DNA of 64,000 nt from Stichopus chloronotus (Eukaryota; Echinodermata; Holothuroidea; Aspidochirotida; Stichopodidae): positions 8,187,252-8,251,251 of the forward strand of contig CM037830.1 of NCBI GenBank assembly GCA_021234535.1, read 5' to 3'. Below are positions 61,671 to 64,000 of this stretch, piece after piece (position 1 is the first letter of the stretch; each line of letters starts with the position of its first letter). The notes beneath the pieces were generated by a model. It did no database searches, had not been told where the DNA came from, and saw only the letters and a program-made list of their open reading frames with translations. The position numbers were made by a program, and so were the translations under genes.

Positions 61671-64000
61671 GACATTTTGAGGTGAGATCAAGATACAGTA
61701 AACACACTTCTGAAATTAGAAACTAGTAGTGATTCAGCAATAAGATACAAGTCATAAAGGCACTTTGTACAAAGCACCATACGTGTTTCAACCACAGATA
61801 CATTTCGGATCGCACCAACAGCAACTTTTGTGGTTCTGTCACCCCTCTGCTTGCAAATGCTGGAATGCCCATACACCTTTCAAAAGTACATGAACTCTTT
61901 AAAAAGCATATTTCCTTAATACTGTTGGTTTATCCATTTGGGGGATAAGATCTGCAGCAAGTTAGCATTCCGTTGAATGTGAATGGTATGAGGAAGTGTT
62001 GTCCGTTTAAGGATTTTGTGGTATTCCTAACTATGTCAAAAAGAGGATCGACCCAAATCCAACACAGACCATCACAAACATGGCTGAGAATGTAAAGCTA
62101 GTTACCTCTCAGTAGGTTCACCTTATATGTGTCTCGAATAAAAGACCAAGGTTAGGCAGGAGTTAAACCCTGCCCATTGTCTGTGAGGTCATGCTGTCTG
62201 GTGTTTCACAAAACAGTCACTCTGTCATTCTTTCTTTCCAGAATAAATTAGTCTGAAAACCCTTTTTTTTTTGGACTTGTTGCTTACAAAATTTATCCTC
62301 AATGTGGTGCTTCAAAGGGATTACCTGTTTTTCTTTGGTAAAGGAACAGGGTGGATACCAATTCCTCACTGTTGATAACAAGTATGTAGATTATTCTTAA
62401 GAAAGTGTGTGAGTGATGATTTTGACATCACCCACTCCAGTGTTAGCTGACATGTAATAGCAATCTTTCACCACATATTACTTTTAAAGGCTGTATTGCA
62501 TCACCCTATGCTATATTTTTACCTCCCACAAAGTAAAATTCTCAACTGATTCTAAGTTACAGTACTCTTAGATTGACAGCAAACTCAAAAGATGCAGAGC
62601 AGCTCCTATTGCACAGCGTACACAGGGATCCATTGTTTTGATTACACATGTGGACGAATTTAAGACAGGCTGAGGGAGGGACTAGAGGTAGGTGGTTGGG
62701 AGAATTGAAACTGTCTGGGGTGATGAGTTTTTGTCTTTAAATTAAATTTTGTTGAGACAATACACTGCTAAGAAAGTGAATTAGGAAATCATAAATATTA
62801 TAGACGTAACAAATTTTTGTCCCAAGGCATGTATCTTTTAATTGGGACTGAAAATGCAAGAGTCACTGTTTCAATGGCCAAAGGCAGTTTGAAAAATTCT
62901 TTTTTGATCTTGATAGCTTCATGTTTGGTGGGGAGTGATTTCAAAACATCTTCCTAATATGTCCTTAGGTAACATTAAGATAAGTGTCACATAAAAGATA
63001 CCATAGTTACTGTGATAAATGCACCAGGGGCATGAAATTTTCATGAAGGGGTAGAGGGCATTAATAAGAGCCCTATGTATTAGTACTGGCAAGGGATTAA
63101 TGTTAATATGAGCTGTCAAAAGGTTTACACAGAGGCCTTATGGAATAACATGGTTGACACAAACAAAATTTTGCCGAAACAGTTTCTTTTGCAGGAGGGT
63201 TAAGAAGTCATATTTTTTCTTGCAGTAATGCAGGTCATTTTGATTAGTCTTGCTTAGGTCTCTCAGGAGTTCACAATTTCACTGAAAGCAATGTGACAAA
63301 AAAAAAAAAAAATCAATGACGGCATTTGCTAAAAAGTGAAAGGCATTGATTTAAGCAAATCGGTACTTATATTTCACTCCCGACAACCCACCAGATTAGT
63401 AACATGACAATTTGAAAATCATGTGAAGTTACCCTGAATACCTTGTCTGTGAGCGGAACAAAATGGAATGTAAGTGATTGCATATACTTTGACATTTCCT
63501 GCCAGTATTTAGTCTGTAAATCACATGATTAGATGTGAAGTTAGCATTTCAACCTGGTATAGACATTGCCAACTTCCTGAGGTTTCGGTTTTACTGCGTT
63601 GACATACCAGAGGGCCTTATTAAAAATTCCCTATTGTGGTTGGTATTTCCTGTTCTTAATCATGTGACTCTATACAAAAGTTATATGTTTACGTAGATTT
63701 TCTTCCAATGGTAGTTATAATAATTTACTACGTATTTTCTCAGATATTTGTCATCAGTGAACATTTACAATGATTATAATTTGTATTGTCTTACAAAAGG
63801 CAAAGAGCATCACAATCAAATCTTAACAACTTTGGAAGAGCTGCACCTACTGTACCAGTACTCCTTAAACTTTGACATTATGTCATAAACAAATGGTAGC
63901 TGTAATATGGTCCCAAAGTCAACTGGGATATGTAACATATTGCACTCCAGCTTTCTGAGGTTACAGATTCCATACTGACAGCGGCCTCAGTCAGTAATAG

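Larger units (their letters stand above)
57002..64000. other. 3' UTR and downstream sequence of the SH2-WW gene
   Basis: No further coding exon was recognised. Contents: T-runs near 58445-58525, a G-run at 61317-61326, hairpin repeat copy C, several AATAAA hexamers and AT-rich sequence. Open frames here have no recognisable domain. Confidence 0.55.

Overview
This is a window of nuclear DNA from an animal. Genes are split by long introns with canonical GT-AG borders, intergenic space is AT-rich and full of short non-autonomous transposons, and there are many homopolymer C/G tracts and microsatellites. There is no operon structure, no bacterial-type coding density and no CRISPR array. The protein content (RPAP3, a DH/PH RhoGEF, an SH2-WW adaptor) is metazoan. 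The repeat style suggests a marine invertebrate, perhaps a deuterostome such as an echinoderm, but the species cannot be fixed from sequence alone.

Three protein-coding genes could be reconstructed by joining exons by eye. (1) Plus strand, 553-6441: the last five coding exons of a Rho guanine nucleotide exchange factor (end of the DH domain, then a PH domain and a short basic tail). Its 5' part lies outside the window. (2) Minus strand, 25929-12746: a complete 11-exon RPAP3 orthologue of 512 residues, with only one TPR module and a C-terminal RPAP3_C domain. It is a subunit of the R2TP-type HSP90 co-chaperone machinery. It converges on gene 1. (3) Plus strand, 42684 (or 42735) to 57001: a compact SH2-plus-WW adaptor of 255-272 residues in three coding exons, with a 12.5-kb first coding intron. 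Its SH2 domain resembles that of SH3BP2. The three genes have no evident shared pathway.

The rest is repeat-rich. 4431-5420 is a minisatellite made from the end of a RhoGEF coding exon together with its splice donor. 12.7-25.9 kb holds the RPAP3 introns, with microsatellites, a minisatellite and a decayed tRNA-like Pol III module. 25.9-42.6 kb is intergenic, with a complete hAT-like MITE bounded by an 8-bp target duplication, X-box-bearing repeats, and several TTAA-flanked MITEs. 42.8-55.4 kb is the adaptor's giant intron, with a roughly 420-bp near-palindromic foldback element, a satellite carrying nuclear-receptor DR1 motifs, and more TTAA MITEs. 57.0-64.0 kb is 3' UTR and downstream sequence.

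The observations I would follow first are the exon-plus-splice-donor minisatellite, the SH2-WW architecture, the set of TTAA-ended MITE families with similar termini, and the satellites carrying DR1 or X-box motifs.
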